This document shows, in pieces, positions 18,517-27,142 of a stretch of 64,000 nucleotides of DNA. The translations under genes were made by a program, and so were the position numbers. Positions within the stretch are counted from its first letter, which is position 1. Each line of letters begins with the position of its first letter. The notes below the pieces were generated by a model. The model was not told where the DNA came from, ran no database searches, and saw only the letters and a list, made by a program, of their open reading frames with translations. Source of the DNA: an uncultured Cytophagales bacterium (GTDB lineage Bacteria > Bacteroidota > Bacteroidia > Cytophagales > Cyclobacteriaceae); assembly GCA_913057175.1 (NCBI GenBank), contig CAJXNP010000012.1, positions 186,001 to 250,000 on the forward strand, given 5' to 3'.

Positions 18517-18825
18517 ATGAAAATCAATCCGGTTAAAATATCAAAACAAGCGATAGAAGAGATCAAAAACATTCAGCAAAATAAAAATATTCCTGAAGGG
18601 TACAAACTAAGGATTGGCATCAAAGGAGGTGTAGGGTGTGCCGGTGTTAATTATGTTATCGGGTTTGATCAACCCACAGAATTTGACAACGAATTTGAAA
18701 TGGATGGCGTTCCCGTGATTGTTGATAAAAGACATACTATGTTTTTAATAGGAGTCAAACTTGATTTCTACAATGGTTCGGATGCGAAAGGCTTCCGGTT
18801 TTCTAAATCCGAAAATCTTTCGTGA
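18517..18825 (+). CDS. IscA/HesB-like A-type carrier fold lacking the C-terminal Cys pair
   Basis: The 102-residue protein follows the HesB/IscA fold: VKISKQAIEEIKNIQ, LRIGIKGGVGCAGVNYVIGFD, VPVIVDKRHTMFLIGVKLDF, then GSDAKGFRFSKSE. A-type carriers bind Fe-S clusters or iron with three Cys. Only the first (C41) is present here. The protein ends where the CGCG/CGC motif should stand, and the reading frame stops at a clear stop codon. Classical cluster carriage is therefore doubtful. It overlaps the convergent folB by 23 bases. Confidence 0.85.
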   Translation: MKINPVKISKQAIEEIKNIQQNKNIPEGYKLRIGIKGGVGCAGVNYVIGFDQPTEFDNEFEMDGVPVIVDKRHTMFLIGVKLDFYNGSDAKGFRFSKSENLS

Positions 18826-19165
18826 TTGTAACCTTTGCTTTTTGACAAAGCCCACCCAAGGGCGGATTGAGTTTTGAAATAGATAAAGTAAGTGATTGAA
18901 TGGAAGGAAATTTGGATGAAATCCGATCTTGTATCCTGTACAGAACATTCTCCAACAACTTCGACGGCTTGTCCATCTCAGCCCTTATTATTTGATATAC
19001 TGTTTCGTAATTGATGGTGCGATCAAGATCGTCTTTTTCGGAAGCCGATTCAAAATCAACTTTAATGAAAACATCTACCGTAAATTTGTTGCCAAGTTTT
19101 GTTTCTTCTGTATAATACCCGTGGTGGGCAAAAAACTCCAGACCTTCAAGAGAAATGATTCCCAT
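18803..19165 (-). CDS. folB: Dihydroneopterin aldolase
   Basis: FolB cleaves 7,8-dihydroneopterin to 6-hydroxymethyl-dihydropterin in folate synthesis. The 120 residues match the family length. Motifs include LEGLEFFAHHGYYTEE near the N-terminus, the NYETVYQII pterin-site segment (Tyr and Glu), SKLLENVLYRI, and SISKLNPPLGG with the catalytic Lys. Its ATG overlaps the stop of the DivIVA gene by one base. The convergent IscA-like gene overlaps its 3' end. Confidence 0.95.
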   Translation of the reverse strand: MGIISLEGLEFFAHHGYYTEETKLGNKFTVDVFIKVDFESASEKDDLDRTINYETVYQIIRAEMDKPSKLLENVLYRIQDRISSKFPSIQSLTLSISKLNPPLGGLCQKAKVTITKDFRI

Positions 19166-19875
19166 TAATCGATTGTATCAAAAAAAGAGGTCTCTTCTTC
19201 GGAGGTCTTTTTAACTGTTAGCTTATTATCTTCCTTTCTAATTTCAGCAGCTTCTGCAAGATCAATACGCTCCTTCATCTTATTAAAAATGGGATTTTCT
19301 TCATTGGAATAAGCAAAGTCACGCGCCGATTTGATATGCTTCTCGATGTTGAATCGCTCTTTTTTGATCTTTACTTTCTCAACTCTTTCCAATGTATCAC
19401 TTGTAAAGTTCTTCAACTCAGTGAGGAGATTCTCTTTTAACGTCATCAGCATATTGTAGCTCTGTTCTAGAGATTTGACCTCGTCGACCATATCCTTCAC
19501 AATTTGGCGGGCTTCTTTTTCAGAATTATTGATGATGGATTTGGCCTTGTTTTTAGATTCGGCAATGATGTTTTCAGCTTTCAGTTTTGTTTCCTGAATC
19601 TGCAATTCTGCTGCTTTGTTTGCCTGCTCGATCATGCTGGCACCTGTATCCTCAGCTGCTTTAAGCGTTTTATAAAGGGATGTTTCTACCTCCCTCAGTT
19701 TCTTATTCTCATTATCAAGGGATTCCATTTTAATGGCCAGCGATTTATTTTCATCCATCATCTTCTCCCATTCCTGAGAAAGGCTCATTAAAAAAGCATT
19801 TACTTCATCTTTATCAAATCCCCGGAATACCTTCTCAAAAGTTTTTTGCCTTATTTCTAGTGGTGTGATCTTCAT
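19165..19875 (-). CDS. DivIVA-domain coiled-coil protein
   Basis: The 236-residue protein opens with MKITPLEIRQKTFEKVFRGFDKDEVNAFL, the DivIVA/GpsB membrane-binding N-terminal motif (TPxDI..K.F....GYD..EVD.FL). A long coiled coil covers about 30-190, rich in Lys, Glu and Asn. The acidic tail ends in FFDTID. In Gram-positive bacteria these proteins sense negative membrane curvature and organise division or polar growth. The role in Bacteroidota is not established. It is co-oriented with folB and overlaps it by one base. Confidence 0.92.
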   Translation of the reverse strand: MKITPLEIRQKTFEKVFRGFDKDEVNAFLMSLSQEWEKMMDENKSLAIKMESLDNENKKLREVETSLYKTLKAAEDTGASMIEQANKAAELQIQETKLKAENIIAESKNKAKSIINNSEKEARQIVKDMVDEVKSLEQSYNMLMTLKENLLTELKNFTSDTLERVEKVKIKKERFNIEKHIKSARDFAYSNEENPIFNKMKERIDLAEAAEIRKEDNKLTVKKTSEEETSFFDTID

Positions 19876-19955
19876 TCTTCTATTCCCTTAAATAATCATA
19901 TCCTAATTGCTCGATGTGGCCAATTTACAAATTAATTCTTTAAAATGTTCAATTA

Positions 19956-20861
19956 TTAATCATTTAACTCCAAATCCCACACACATATTGTGCGATCGTC
20001 GCTGCCCGATATAATGAAGTTGTTATATTTTGTCCAAATCAATTTGTTCACAGACGAAAGATGTCCTCCATGCCTTGAATGGTCGATCACCTTAACAAGT
20101 TTTCGCTTATTAAAATCCCATATTTTGATGGTTTTATCTTTAGATCCCGATGCAAAAAACAGGTTGTCCGATGTAAATGAAATATCGTTAACGGTAAACA
20201 TATGGGCGGGAATGGATTCAATGAGATGGAAATTGTTGTGGGTATCCCAAATTTTCAATTGTGCATCTCGCCCACCACTGATCATACTTTGACCATCGTT
20301 TGAAAATACAACTTTAAAAACTGAGTTGGAATGACCCTGTATTGGTTTGATATTTTTCTCCTCAATATTATAAATCTGATTGTCGCTTGCTCCCACCAAT
20401 AAATTATTGCCTTCAGGATTGACGGTGATGCTTCTCAGGCTTTGACTGGAAACATTCAGAGAGCTAATTAATTCATAAGTTTGAATATCCAAAACAATCA
20501 ATTTGCCGTCCCCGCAAGCCACATAAATTTCATCACCGTTCGCTTTGATATCAAAGATAATCGACTCGGTAAATTTCAGGGATTTAACAGATTCCTTGCT
20601 TTCCGGATCTACAAAGTGTAAACCAAAATTATTCTGGCCGATCACCAGGTAGTTCTTGGTCTCCAGGAAGTGCAACGCATAAACCGAGCCGTCTACCTTC
20701 GCAATGACTTGTCCGTCATCTTTTGACTCCAAATCCCACCTTGCTACCAATCCATCACCTCCCGAACTGTAAAAAATATTAGGCTGCTCTCCTGCTGACA
20801 ATGCGTAAATACTGTCTTTGTGCCCTTTAAATTGATGTATTTTATGAACATTTACCTTCAT
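19956..20861 (-). CDS. WD40-repeat protein (single seven-bladed propeller)
   Basis: The 301-residue protein consists of seven WD40 repeats of about 40 residues with no other domain. Clear WD ends are LVARWDLES, LKIWDTHNN, IKIWDFNKR and ICVWDLELN. The GH start is present in FKGHKDS and IQGHSNS. Blades 2-4 are degenerate. There is no signal peptide, so it is predicted to be a cytoplasmic scaffold or interaction platform. The partner is unknown. It diverges from the phosphopantetheinyl transferase gene across 50 bases. Confidence 0.92.
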   Translation of the reverse strand: MKVNVHKIHQFKGHKDSIYALSAGEQPNIFYSSGGDGLVARWDLESKDDGQVIAKVDGSVYALHFLETKNYLVIGQNNFGLHFVDPESKESVKSLKFTESIIFDIKANGDEIYVACGDGKLIVLDIQTYELISSLNVSSQSLRSITVNPEGNNLLVGASDNQIYNIEEKNIKPIQGHSNSVFKVVFSNDGQSMISGGRDAQLKIWDTHNNFHLIESIPAHMFTVNDISFTSDNLFFASGSKDKTIKIWDFNKRKLVKVIDHSRHGGHLSSVNKLIWTKYNNFIISGSDDRTICVWDLELND

Positions 20862-20887
20862 TATAAATTCTGCTGTTGTATTTTTTT

Positions 20888-20895
20888 TATTTTTG
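20888..20895 (+). promoter_or_regulatory. Candidate -7 box of the phosphopantetheinyl transferase gene
   Basis: TATTTTTG matches TAnnTTTG and ends 17 bases before the ATG at 20912. It lies inside the longer frame that would start at a TTG (20876), which argues for the ATG at 20912 as the true start. Confidence 0.45.
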
Positions 20896-20911
20896 CCGAA
20901 AAGAGCTCCAC

Positions 20912-21547
20912 ATGCCGAAAGTAAAATTAGAGAAAATCAATAATAATTCGATTTGGTGCTTATGGAAAATAACCGAAACAATGGAGCAGATGTTGCGAAA
21001 TACCATCTTAAGTGAAGATGGCCGGACAGAAATTGAAAACATCAAACATCCAACCACAAAAATTGAATCTCTCGCATCAAGACGTTGTATCCAGGAAATA
21101 GCCAAAGAACTGGAGATTGAATATGCCGGAATTTACAAAGATGATCACGACAAGCCGCACATCATCAATAACAAGTTTCATATCTCGATATCGCATTCCT
21201 TCCCATATGCAGTAGGTATTTTACATAAAAAACTTCCTGTCGGAATAGATATAGAAAAACCAAAGGAAAAACTACTTAAGATTTCAGAGCGCTTCCTTAG
21301 CAGAGACGAATGGCTTTATGCAGGGGATGATATCAAAAAAATCTGCGTGTATTGGACAGGAAAAGAAGCTATTTATAAACTCAATGGAAAAAATGGTTTG
21401 AGTTTTAAAAACAATATTTTTATTCACCCTTTCCAGCTGAAGAAAAGAGATGTCATCAAGTCGGAATTAATTCTCAATGGAAGTTCAACTAAAATCGCCA
21501 TCAGTTATCGGTATCATGACGGTCATTACATTGGCTTCTGTTTTTAA
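20912..21547 (+). CDS. 4'-phosphopantetheinyl transferase superfamily protein
   Basis: These enzymes attach the phosphopantetheine arm of CoA to acyl or peptidyl carrier proteins. The 211 residues from the chosen ATG contain FHISISHSFPYAVGI (CoA-binding strand), PVGIDIEKP (the GxDIE metal-binding Asp and Glu), and WTGKEAIYKLNG (WxxKEAxxK). All core motifs are intact. The length fits the Sfp-like rather than the short AcpS type. No carrier-protein synthase lies in the window, so the target cannot be read from context. It overlaps the convergent SirB1-like gene by four bases. Confidence 0.9.
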   Translation: MPKVKLEKINNNSIWCLWKITETMEQMLRNTILSEDGRTEIENIKHPTTKIESLASRRCIQEIAKELEIEYAGIYKDDHDKPHIINNKFHISISHSFPYAVGILHKKLPVGIDIEKPKEKLLKISERFLSRDEWLYAGDDIKKICVYWTGKEAIYKLNGKNGLSFKNNIFIHPFQLKKRDVIKSELILNGSSTKIAISYRYHDGHYIGFCF

Positions 21548-22425
21548 AAATCCCCTTGATTTAAATCTCCTCCATCCATCAACACTTCCAGGATCTGTTT
21601 AACTTCATCGGATTTTTGATATTCGCCAATTTTTTCAAAAGAAAGAATCAAATTTCTAAGCACTCTTTTCACTATGTCAACATTGGCGCATGGCTCATAA
21701 AAAATGTCAACAGGATTTAAATGCAACTGGGCAATGTAATTGTCTATATCCTTTTTTGAAAAGATCAGGCCTTTATTGAAAGCATTGATGTAAAATTGTA
21801 CTTCTTCCGTTTTGTAAGTAAGAATGAATAGATTTGGAAGATTCACTCCATAAACGGGTAAACCAAGTTTTTGCGCAACCAACATATAAACAATGCATAG
21901 GGAAATAGGATTTCCTTTCTTGGTTTCCAGCACGACATTGATCATCGAATTCCCGGGAGAATGAAAATTCTTTGAATTTGCTCCGAATTTAAATTTATTG
22001 AATAATACATTGTTCAGTGCTTTTATCTGATCAAACGGATGAAGATCCGGTTGAAAATTTCTCCACGCTTCAAAATATATCTGCTCGACTTCCTGTTTTA
22101 GAAATTCCAGTTCCAAATCCGGATATTGATAGGTTGATACAATCCATGAGCCCTCCAGCAAATCCATTGCTCCGCCTTCTTTCCACTGAAAAAGACGTTC
22201 CTTCAGGTTATCAAATTGAAGGGTGTGAATAAGCTCTTCTATCCTCCTCTGAACCGTGGGGTTAAAACTGGTTTCCCATTCCCTTTCCAAAAACGGAATG
22301 ACTTGATTTCCAATTGAAATGATCTTCTCCTCAACATGGTTGACAACGTCACCATCCTCATCGTCCAACAGCGAAACCAGCGCTTTGAGCTCCTTTTCCT
22401 CAATTATCTTTGTCATAAAATCCAC
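21544..22425 (-). CDS. SirB1-like transglutaminase-fold protein
   Basis: The 293-residue cytoplasmic protein carries the Transglut_core2 (SirB1) signature: NNVLFNKFKFGAN, then VVLETKKGNPISLCIVYMLVAQKLGLPVYGVNLPNLFILTY. The Cys and the following GVNLPNLF align with the family, where His is usual in the last block (GHF); here it is Asn-Leu-Phe, so protease activity is doubtful. A HEAT-like N-terminal part (about 1-75) contains KIISIGNQVIPFLEREWE. The function is unknown. It converges on the phosphopantetheinyl transferase gene. Confidence 0.85.
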   Translation of the reverse strand: MDFMTKIIEEKELKALVSLLDDEDGDVVNHVEEKIISIGNQVIPFLEREWETSFNPTVQRRIEELIHTLQFDNLKERLFQWKEGGAMDLLEGSWIVSTYQYPDLELEFLKQEVEQIYFEAWRNFQPDLHPFDQIKALNNVLFNKFKFGANSKNFHSPGNSMINVVLETKKGNPISLCIVYMLVAQKLGLPVYGVNLPNLFILTYKTEEVQFYINAFNKGLIFSKKDIDNYIAQLHLNPVDIFYEPCANVDIVKRVLRNLILSFEKIGEYQKSDEVKQILEVLMDGGDLNQGDF

Positions 22426-22507
22426 TTAATATAAAGTTGCAACCCTATAATTTCAGGAAAACAATGAACACCTGAAAGTAAAGTTAACATTACTTTGTCA
22501 ACTGTCT

Positions 22508-23392
22508 TTATTTATTCTTTTTGCCGAATACGGAAACCTGCACATATCTTCCCGGATTGGCTTTGAAGTCTACCAACAAACTATCCAGGTCTGCAACAGC
22601 ATGATTCAGGTTGACATAGAGGGAATCATCATGCATGAGCTTTCCAAGTGTACCTTCCTGATTGGCTATTGCAACCATATTTTTGTTGATATTATCCATC
22701 ATCACCTGGGCTTTTTCAAGGGTAGCATTTAGCTGGACATTTTTGAGTGTGTCCATCACCGTATTGGCATTATTGACCATTTTCCGTGTGTCAGACAGAA
22801 GCAAAGTCAAACTGTCTGATGACCTTTTGAAGCTCAGCATCGTAGATCGAAGCACATCATCGTTTTTTTGCATGAGCAATGAAGCAGAATTTGCCGCAGA
22901 TTGTATGGAAATAAGGGTTTGGTTCAAATAATCAGTAGAATTTTTCAGGCTGTCTATCAATAAATTAGCATTGCCAAGGGCAGCGGTAACTCCCTCCTCG
23001 CGATATGTTATCAATGTATCTCCATCCTGGTGATAAGGAGCAGAGGTTCCATCGAGATTTAGCTCAATAGCATTTCCGCCCATCAGTCCGACACTGATTA
23101 GCGTAGCGGTGGTTCCCTTACCCAATTTAATATCACTCTCGATGTCGATGATTACAAGTAATTGGTTTTTTTCGTTTTGTATCAATTCAATGTTGTCTAC
23201 CCGGCCAACAGCCAGTCCATTGATGAAAACCGGGTTGGATGGTTTTAATTCACCAATTTTATCATAGATAAGATAATAAGTATTGGTCGATTGGCGGAAG
23301 TCTATCCCTTTCAGGAAATTAAAACCAAAATAGAGGATTGTTATAGAAACGATGGCAAGAACTCCTACTTTAAATTCTTTGGATATTCGCAC
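22508..23392 (-). CDS. MlaD/MCE-family lipid transport protein
   Basis: MlaD proteins form hexameric rings that pass phospholipids across the periplasm. The 294 residues have one N-terminal membrane helix (about 9-27). The MCE domain follows (about 38-115): YDKIGELKPSNPVFINGLAVGRVDNIEL, then LISVGLMGGNAIELNLDG. A long helical region from about 125, rich in Asn, Ser and Leu, could form the MCE needle or barrel. No MlaE or MlaF gene lies next to it. It is 11 bases downstream of the amidase gene, and both may be read together. Confidence 0.93.
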   Translation of the reverse strand: MRISKEFKVGVLAIVSITILYFGFNFLKGIDFRQSTNTYYLIYDKIGELKPSNPVFINGLAVGRVDNIELIQNEKNQLLVIIDIESDIKLGKGTTATLISVGLMGGNAIELNLDGTSAPYHQDGDTLITYREEGVTAALGNANLLIDSLKNSTDYLNQTLISIQSAANSASLLMQKNDDVLRSTMLSFKRSSDSLTLLLSDTRKMVNNANTVMDTLKNVQLNATLEKAQVMMDNINKNMVAIANQEGTLGKLMHDDSLYVNLNHAVADLDSLLVDFKANPGRYVQVSVFGKKNK

Positions 23393-23403
23393 AAAAATTA
23401 AAT

Positions 23404-24294
23404 TTAGTTGACAGATTCAATTTCATTTTTATAGTCTCTGAATGCTCTAAAAATACCTGATGCTATATACGTCTGACCTAATTTATCGTTGAGATACTTC
23501 TCTTCTTTATTGTTTGTCAGAAATCCAACCTCCACCAGAACGCTGGGCATTGAGGTCTGGTACAAAACGACAAACCCTGCCTGCTTAACACCTCGACTGT
23601 GGCGTCCTACTCTTTCGGTAAATTGTGTTTCAATCTTATCAGCTAAATTTAGACTATTTTCAAGGTTTGCGTTCTGATAAAGTGAAAATAAAATATATGA
23701 TTGCGGGTCATTCGGATCAAACCCTTCATATTTCTCACTATTGTTTTCTTCTAATAATATCACACTATTTTCTCTTTGCGCTACCTCGAGATTTGCCTCA
23801 GATTTATGCAAGCCCATCACCCAGGTTTCCGTACCATAGCTTCTTTCCTTATTCGCCTCCACAGCGTTGCAATGAATGGAAATAAATAAGTCGGCGCCTT
23901 TTTTATTAGCAACGGTCGCTCTTTCCTTCAAACCAATGAATTCATCTGTATTTCGGGTGTAGATTACCTCGACATCTTTTAGGTATTGCTTGATGGTTTC
24001 ACCAAGTTCCATTGCAATTTGCAGCGCAACATCTTTTTCTTTTGAAAAAGACCCGCTTGTTCCATTATCTTTGCCCCCATGACCGGCATCTATTACAACA
24101 ACATCGACATGTATGTCTCTAACTTCAAGAGTATTGAAAGATCCGAGGACAAATAATGCTATAATGAGACCTGATCTTATAATATTCTTCACGATTCCAC
24201 GATTGTAAGTATATGATGCAATAATTTTATGTAAAATTGATAATTTTTCTGAAAATCCGAAAAGAGGGGTGAATATTTTAAAATTCTGTTTCAT
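23404..24294 (-). CDS. N-acetylmuramoyl-L-alanine amidase (Amidase_3)
   Basis: The enzyme cleaves the bond between MurNAc and the stem peptide of peptidoglycan. The Amidase_3 motifs are VVIDAGHGGKDNGTSG (first His), the Glu in the ELG region (ALQIAMELGE), LFISIHCNAVE (second His) and VLVEVGFLTNNKEE (catalytic Glu). A hydrophobic segment (IIRSGLIIALFVLGSF, about 37-53) serves as signal or anchor. The open frame starts at an ATG at 24294 and overlaps the divergent lptD. A GTG at 24192 would give a more normal signal peptide and remove the overlap, so the start is uncertain. The mlaD-like gene follows. Confidence 0.93.
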   Translation of the reverse strand: MKQNFKIFTPLFGFSEKLSILHKIIASYTYNRGIVKNIIRSGLIIALFVLGSFNTLEVRDIHVDVVVIDAGHGGKDNGTSGSFSKEKDVALQIAMELGETIKQYLKDVEVIYTRNTDEFIGLKERATVANKKGADLFISIHCNAVEANKERSYGTETWVMGLHKSEANLEVAQRENSVILLEENNSEKYEGFDPNDPQSYILFSLYQNANLENSLNLADKIETQFTERVGRHSRGVKQAGFVVLYQTSMPSVLVEVGFLTNNKEEKYLNDKLGQTYIASGIFRAFRDYKNEIESVN

Positions 24295-26989
24295 AACACT
24301 AATTCTACTTTTTTATCTCACAATCAGCTTTGCCCAGATTGAGGATGCTATTATTGCTCCTGATTCGCTCGGTAATACAATTATCAGTCCAATTGATACT
24401 TTAGTTAATCCTCTCGACACTTTACAATCCATCCAGGACAGTATCCGGTCAAAATCTGATTCTATTAAAACCGCCCACAAAAGCTCAATAGAAACGACCA
24501 TTGATTACTCAGCCACTGATTCTATTAACATCGATGACCTCAATAAAATTGTAAAACTCTACGGAGATGCAAAAATTGTTTATGGCGATATTGAACTGGA
24601 AGCTGCACGAATTGAGATCAATTACAAAACCCAGATCATGACCGCCACAAGCTACACCGATTCTTTGGGTGAGGTAACTGGCAAACCAATTTTTAAGGAT
24701 GGTGGAGAAACATATTATACAGAAGAAATAGCTTACAATTTTAAATCGGAAAAAGCAATCAGTAAAGGGGTAGTTACCCAGCAGGGCGACGCAAATATGC
24801 GTGGGACAGCCGTTTACAAAAATCCTCGTGATGAGTTATTTATTCAACATGCCATCTATACTACTTGTAACCGTCCCGAACCTCATTTTCACATCCAAAC
24901 AGAAAAGATCAAGCTTTTGCCCAATAACAAAGTCGTCAGTGGTCCGGGTTACATTGCTGTAAAATCTATCCCGACTCCTATTGGTTTTCCCTTCGGAATT
25001 TTTCCCATGCCAAATAAAAAAGCCTCAGGTATCATCGTTCCTTCTTATGGCGAGGAAAAGAGACGAGGGTTTTATCTACGGGGTGGTGGATATTATTTTG
25101 CCATAAATGACTACATGGACCTGGAGGTATTAGGCGATATATACTCGACCGGAAGCTGGGGGGTAAGCCTTGCTTCCTCCTATATAAAAAGATATGCTTA
25201 TAGTGGACGAGTTGGAATACGGTACAATAATCAGACGGGACAGAACGAGTACGATTCCACACGACAAAAAGACTTTTGGGTAAACTGGAGCCACTCTCCC
25301 CAGTCAAAAGGTAACAGCCGGTTTTCTGCATCTGCCAGCTTTGGTACCTCATCCTATAATCAAAATAATCCAACGATTGATGCAAGCAATACGATCAAGC
25401 AGGATTACAATTCGAGTGTATCTTACTCAACAACATTTCGGGGCACTCCGTTCAGTCTGTCGGTCAGAGGAAGGTTTCAACAAAATGTCAACACAAAGGT
25501 TGTTAACTTACTGTTACCAGAAACTTCACTTAGCATGAACAGGATCTATCCTTTTAAAAATGTAAAAGGAGATGCTTTAACTTTTCTGCAAAAGCTGAGT
25601 TTTTCGTGGAACATGAACTCAACCAATAGAATCAATAACGACGCTATTAACCCACCAAGCGGTTTTGAAATTACAGACTTTGACGAGGAAGAAAATGATG
25701 TCATTCCATTCCAGCCAAGCAATTTTTCCACCTTGATGGAAAGAGCGCAGAATGGGGTTCAACACCGTATTCCGATTTCTACCACGGTCAAAGCCTTGAA
25801 ATTTTTCACCTTCAACCCATCGTTTAACTACGATGAGACGTGGTACTTCAAGAAACTAAACTATGAATATATTGAGGATCTGAACGCCGTTGATATCGAT
25901 ACCCTATCAGAATTCAGCAGGCTTTACCGATATAACTTCGGGGCTTCACTAAATACCAACATTTACGGACTGGCTTACTTTAAAAATAGCAAAATACAGG
26001 CGATACGTCACGTTATGCGACCCAGTGTTTCGATGAGCTTCGCACCTGATTTTTCTGATGAAAGGTTTAATTATTACCAGGAGGTTCAGATTGACTCTTT
26101 GGGCAACAAGGAAAGGCTATCTAGATACGATGGTTTTGTTTATGGCACACCTACTGCCGGTAAAAATGCAAGCCTGAGCTTTTCACTTGCCAACAACCTT
26201 GAGATGAAAGTCAAGTCCAAAAAGGACTCTATCAATGAGTTTACCAAGGTAGCTATCTTCGAAAACCTCTCCATGAGTACCAGTTATAATTTCCTGGCGG
26301 ATTCATTTAATTTATCCAACATAACCATGAGCGCGCGTACCAAGCTTTTTAAAAACAAGCTGGACGTGAGTCTTGCTACCACTATTGATCCTTACATTTA
26401 TCAGTTGGATAGCACTTATACAACCAGCAGTGGAGATGAAAGGGTTGCTCAAAAGAGGAGGGATATTTATGCCTGGAACAACGGCCAGGGGATTGGTCAG
26501 GTATCCAATGCCAGATTGGGTTTAACCATAAACCTAAAACCGCCGGGAGCAAAAGACACCTCTGAACGGATCGATGAAATGGATGACGAAGGGTTGACAC
26601 AAGAAGAACAATTGGTGAGGGATTTTGTTAAATACAATCCGGAGCTCTATGTAGACTTTGAAATTCCCTGGTCCTTAAACATTAATTACAACATCAGCTA
26701 TACCAAAAGAGGCTTTGAAGATGCGCAGATAACCCAGGTCATGAGGTTCTCAGGCCAGATTACATTGACCGAATTCTGGAATGTTGGCTTCACAAGTGGG
26801 TTTGACTTTGAAAGATTGGAATTCACACAAACAAACTTCCGGGTTTCCAGAGATCTGCATTGCTGGCAAATGTCATTCAACTGGACTCCATTCGGGCGAT
26901 ACGAATCGTATAATCTTACCATCAACGCCAAATCGAGCTTACTCCAGGATTTAAAAGTGAATAAGCAACAAAGCTGGTTTGACAATTAA
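24269..26989 (+). CDS. lptD: LPS-assembly protein LptD
   Basis: LptD forms the outer-membrane barrel that, with LptE, places lipopolysaccharide on the cell surface. The 906 residues begin with a signal peptide ending SFAQ, from a GTG start preceded by AAGAGGGG. An LptA-like jellyroll segment follows (about 95-170, LYGDAKIVYGDIELEAARIEINYK). Then come the conserved PTPIGFPFGIFPMPNKKASGIIVPSYGE and ISTTVK-type barrel strands, with HCWQMSFNWTPFGRYESYNL near the end. The size exceeds the E. coli protein (784) but is usual for the phylum. It diverges from amidase-mlaD, an envelope gene arrangement. Confidence 0.94.
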   Translation: MNILKFCFITLILLFYLTISFAQIEDAIIAPDSLGNTIISPIDTLVNPLDTLQSIQDSIRSKSDSIKTAHKSSIETTIDYSATDSINIDDLNKIVKLYGDAKIVYGDIELEAARIEINYKTQIMTATSYTDSLGEVTGKPIFKDGGETYYTEEIAYNFKSEKAISKGVVTQQGDANMRGTAVYKNPRDELFIQHAIYTTCNRPEPHFHIQTEKIKLLPNNKVVSGPGYIAVKSIPTPIGFPFGIFPMPNKKASGIIVPSYGEEKRRGFYLRGGGYYFAINDYMDLEVLGDIYSTGSWGVSLASSYIKRYAYSGRVGIRYNNQTGQNEYDSTRQKDFWVNWSHSPQSKGNSRFSASASFGTSSYNQNNPTIDASNTIKQDYNSSVSYSTTFRGTPFSLSVRGRFQQNVNTKVVNLLLPETSLSMNRIYPFKNVKGDALTFLQKLSFSWNMNSTNRINNDAINPPSGFEITDFDEEENDVIPFQPSNFSTLMERAQNGVQHRIPISTTVKALKFFTFNPSFNYDETWYFKKLNYEYIEDLNAVDIDTLSEFSRLYRYNFGASLNTNIYGLAYFKNSKIQAIRHVMRPSVSMSFAPDFSDERFNYYQEVQIDSLGNKERLSRYDGFVYGTPTAGKNASLSFSLANNLEMKVKSKKDSINEFTKVAIFENLSMSTSYNFLADSFNLSNITMSARTKLFKNKLDVSLATTIDPYIYQLDSTYTTSSGDERVAQKRRDIYAWNNGQGIGQVSNARLGLTINLKPPGAKDTSERIDEMDDEGLTQEEQLVRDFVKYNPELYVDFEIPWSLNINYNISYTKRGFEDAQITQVMRFSGQITLTEFWNVGFTSGFDFERLEFTQTNFRVSRDLHCWQMSFNWTPFGRYESYNLTINAKSSLLQDLKVNKQQSWFDN

Positions 26990-27037
26990 TTCCATCCTCA
27001 TTGAAAATTTCCCTCTTTTAAATGCTTACTGAATATT

Positions 27038-27045
27038 TATATTTG
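27038..27045 (+). promoter_or_regulatory. Candidate -7 box upstream of the DUF6089 gene
   Basis: TATATTTG matches TAnnTTTG exactly. The following ATG is at 27143, so the leader would be about 90 bases. No clear -33 TTTG is present; TTTT at 27016-27019 is close. Confidence 0.35.
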
Positions 27046-27142
27046 TAAAGCTTTCAAACATACGTACTTATCTAACAAATAATTGACTGATATGTTGATA
27101 AAAAGTTGTTTATTTGCTATTTAGTGAGCTACAACCCATTTT

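Noticed and set aside
20876-20911. Longer start (TTG at 20876) for the phosphopantetheinyl transferase
   Set aside because: A TAnnTTTG promoter box lies inside that extension, and the added residues look non-coding (MYFFYFCR).
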